DNA of 6,469 bases from Candidatus Arcticimaribacter sp. UBA7428 (GTDB taxonomy: Bacteria; Bacteroidota; Bacteroidia; Flavobacteriales; Flavobacteriaceae), in assembly GCA_002477625.1 (NCBI GenBank), contig DLQQ01000025.1, positions 4,234 through 10,702 on the forward strand. Direction: 5' to 3'. Within the stretch, counting starts at the first letter, position 1. The number at the start of each line of letters is the position of its first letter. This document shows, piece by piece, positions 6,398-6,469 of the stretch. Under the pieces are notes generated by a model that saw only the letters and a list, made by a program, of their open reading frames with translations, had not been told where the DNA came from and searched no databases. Made by a program: the position numbers and the translations under genes.

Positions 6398-6468
6398 GCA
6401 AAAACGATAACGTTTTTATTACAGTTTAACCTTCTATTAATATCCATATTCATTGGGTTTTCAGGAAA
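6394..6468 (-). CDS. Partial C-terminus of a probable IPExxxVDY-family protein
   Basis: On the minus strand a reading frame enters from the right edge and runs 24 codons to TAA at 6396-6394; the other two minus frames are stopped within this stretch. The visible residues include NPMNMDINRRLNCNKNVIVFA at the end, close in pattern to the C-terminus I recall for flavobacterial IPExxxVDY proteins (an ID, several polar residues, then KNNLIF). That small family of unknown function usually sits beside rnc and pyruvate kinase in this lineage, which fits the position. The gene converges on rnc and their stop codons overlap by 4 bases. Too little is present for a motif-based assignment, so the family name rests on weak similarity plus gene order. 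Confidence 0.5.
   Translation of the reverse strand, partial: FPENPMNMDINRRLNCNKNVIVFA
6400..6417. terminator. Candidate bidirectional terminator hairpin at the rnc 3' end
   Basis: AAAAACG (6400-6406) and CGTTTTT (6411-6417) form a perfect 7-base inverted repeat around a 4-base loop, starting 3 bases after the rnc stop. The T-run could serve as the U-tract for rnc, and by symmetry the A-run gives a U-tract on the other strand. With only two G-C pairs the stem is weak. It also lies inside the last codons of the minus-strand partial gene, so coding constraint may explain part of it. Confidence 0.4.
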
Positions 6469-6469
6469 T

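Noticed and set aside
1..6469. Search for a CRISPR array, tRNA, insertion sequence, phage, toxin-antitoxin or defence genes
   Set aside because: No repeated spacer pattern, cloverleaf-like sequence, transposase motif or small paired genes were seen; all substantial coding space is accounted for by conserved housekeeping genes.

Overview
The window looks like a chromosomal housekeeping segment from a member of the Bacteroidota, most likely class Flavobacteriia or a close relative. The support is: moderately AT-rich DNA with very A/T-rich gaps, no convincing Shine-Dalgarno sites before the genes, promoter-like TAnnTTTG (-7) elements typical of this phylum, and a gene order (acpP-fabF-rnc running into an IPExxxVDY-type gene, with purN-rnhA-pfkB-purF diverging from acpP) that I recall from flavobacterial genomes. 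No species can be named from sequence alone.

Layout. Bases 1-71 are non-coding downstream DNA of the leftward operon and hold two imperfect direct copies of a short motif that can also fold as a hairpin. Bases 72-4008 carry four tightly packed minus-strand genes, transcribed right to left: purN (GAR formyltransferase), rnhA (ribonuclease HI), a PfkB-family sugar/nucleoside kinase, and a 631-residue amidophosphoribosyltransferase homologue (purF-like). The kinase stop and purF start overlap as ATGA, and a perfect -7 element sits 4 bases before the kinase ATG, so the last two genes may form their own transcription unit. Bases 4009-4173 are a divergent, A-tract-rich promoter region. Bases 4174-6397 carry three plus-strand genes: acpP (acyl carrier protein), fabF (beta-ketoacyl-ACP synthase II) and rnc (ribonuclease III). 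The rnc start is best placed at a GTG at 5678. The last 75 bases encode, on the minus strand, the C-terminal 24 residues of a further gene that overlaps the rnc stop tail to tail; its residues resemble the end of the flavobacterial IPExxxVDY family.

Function. The right-hand unit supplies the carrier and elongating condensing enzyme of type II fatty acid synthesis plus an RNA-processing nuclease. The left-hand unit contains two steps of de novo purine synthesis (PurF-like step 1, PurN step 3), a kinase of unknown substrate, and RNase HI. I see no mobile element, CRISPR array, tRNA, rRNA, phage or defence gene, and no new multi-gene system. The points most worth a second look are the enlarged, motif-divergent PurF homologue and its coupled kinase, the possible leaderless kinase mRNA, and the Asp-to-Asn change in the RNase III active-site region.
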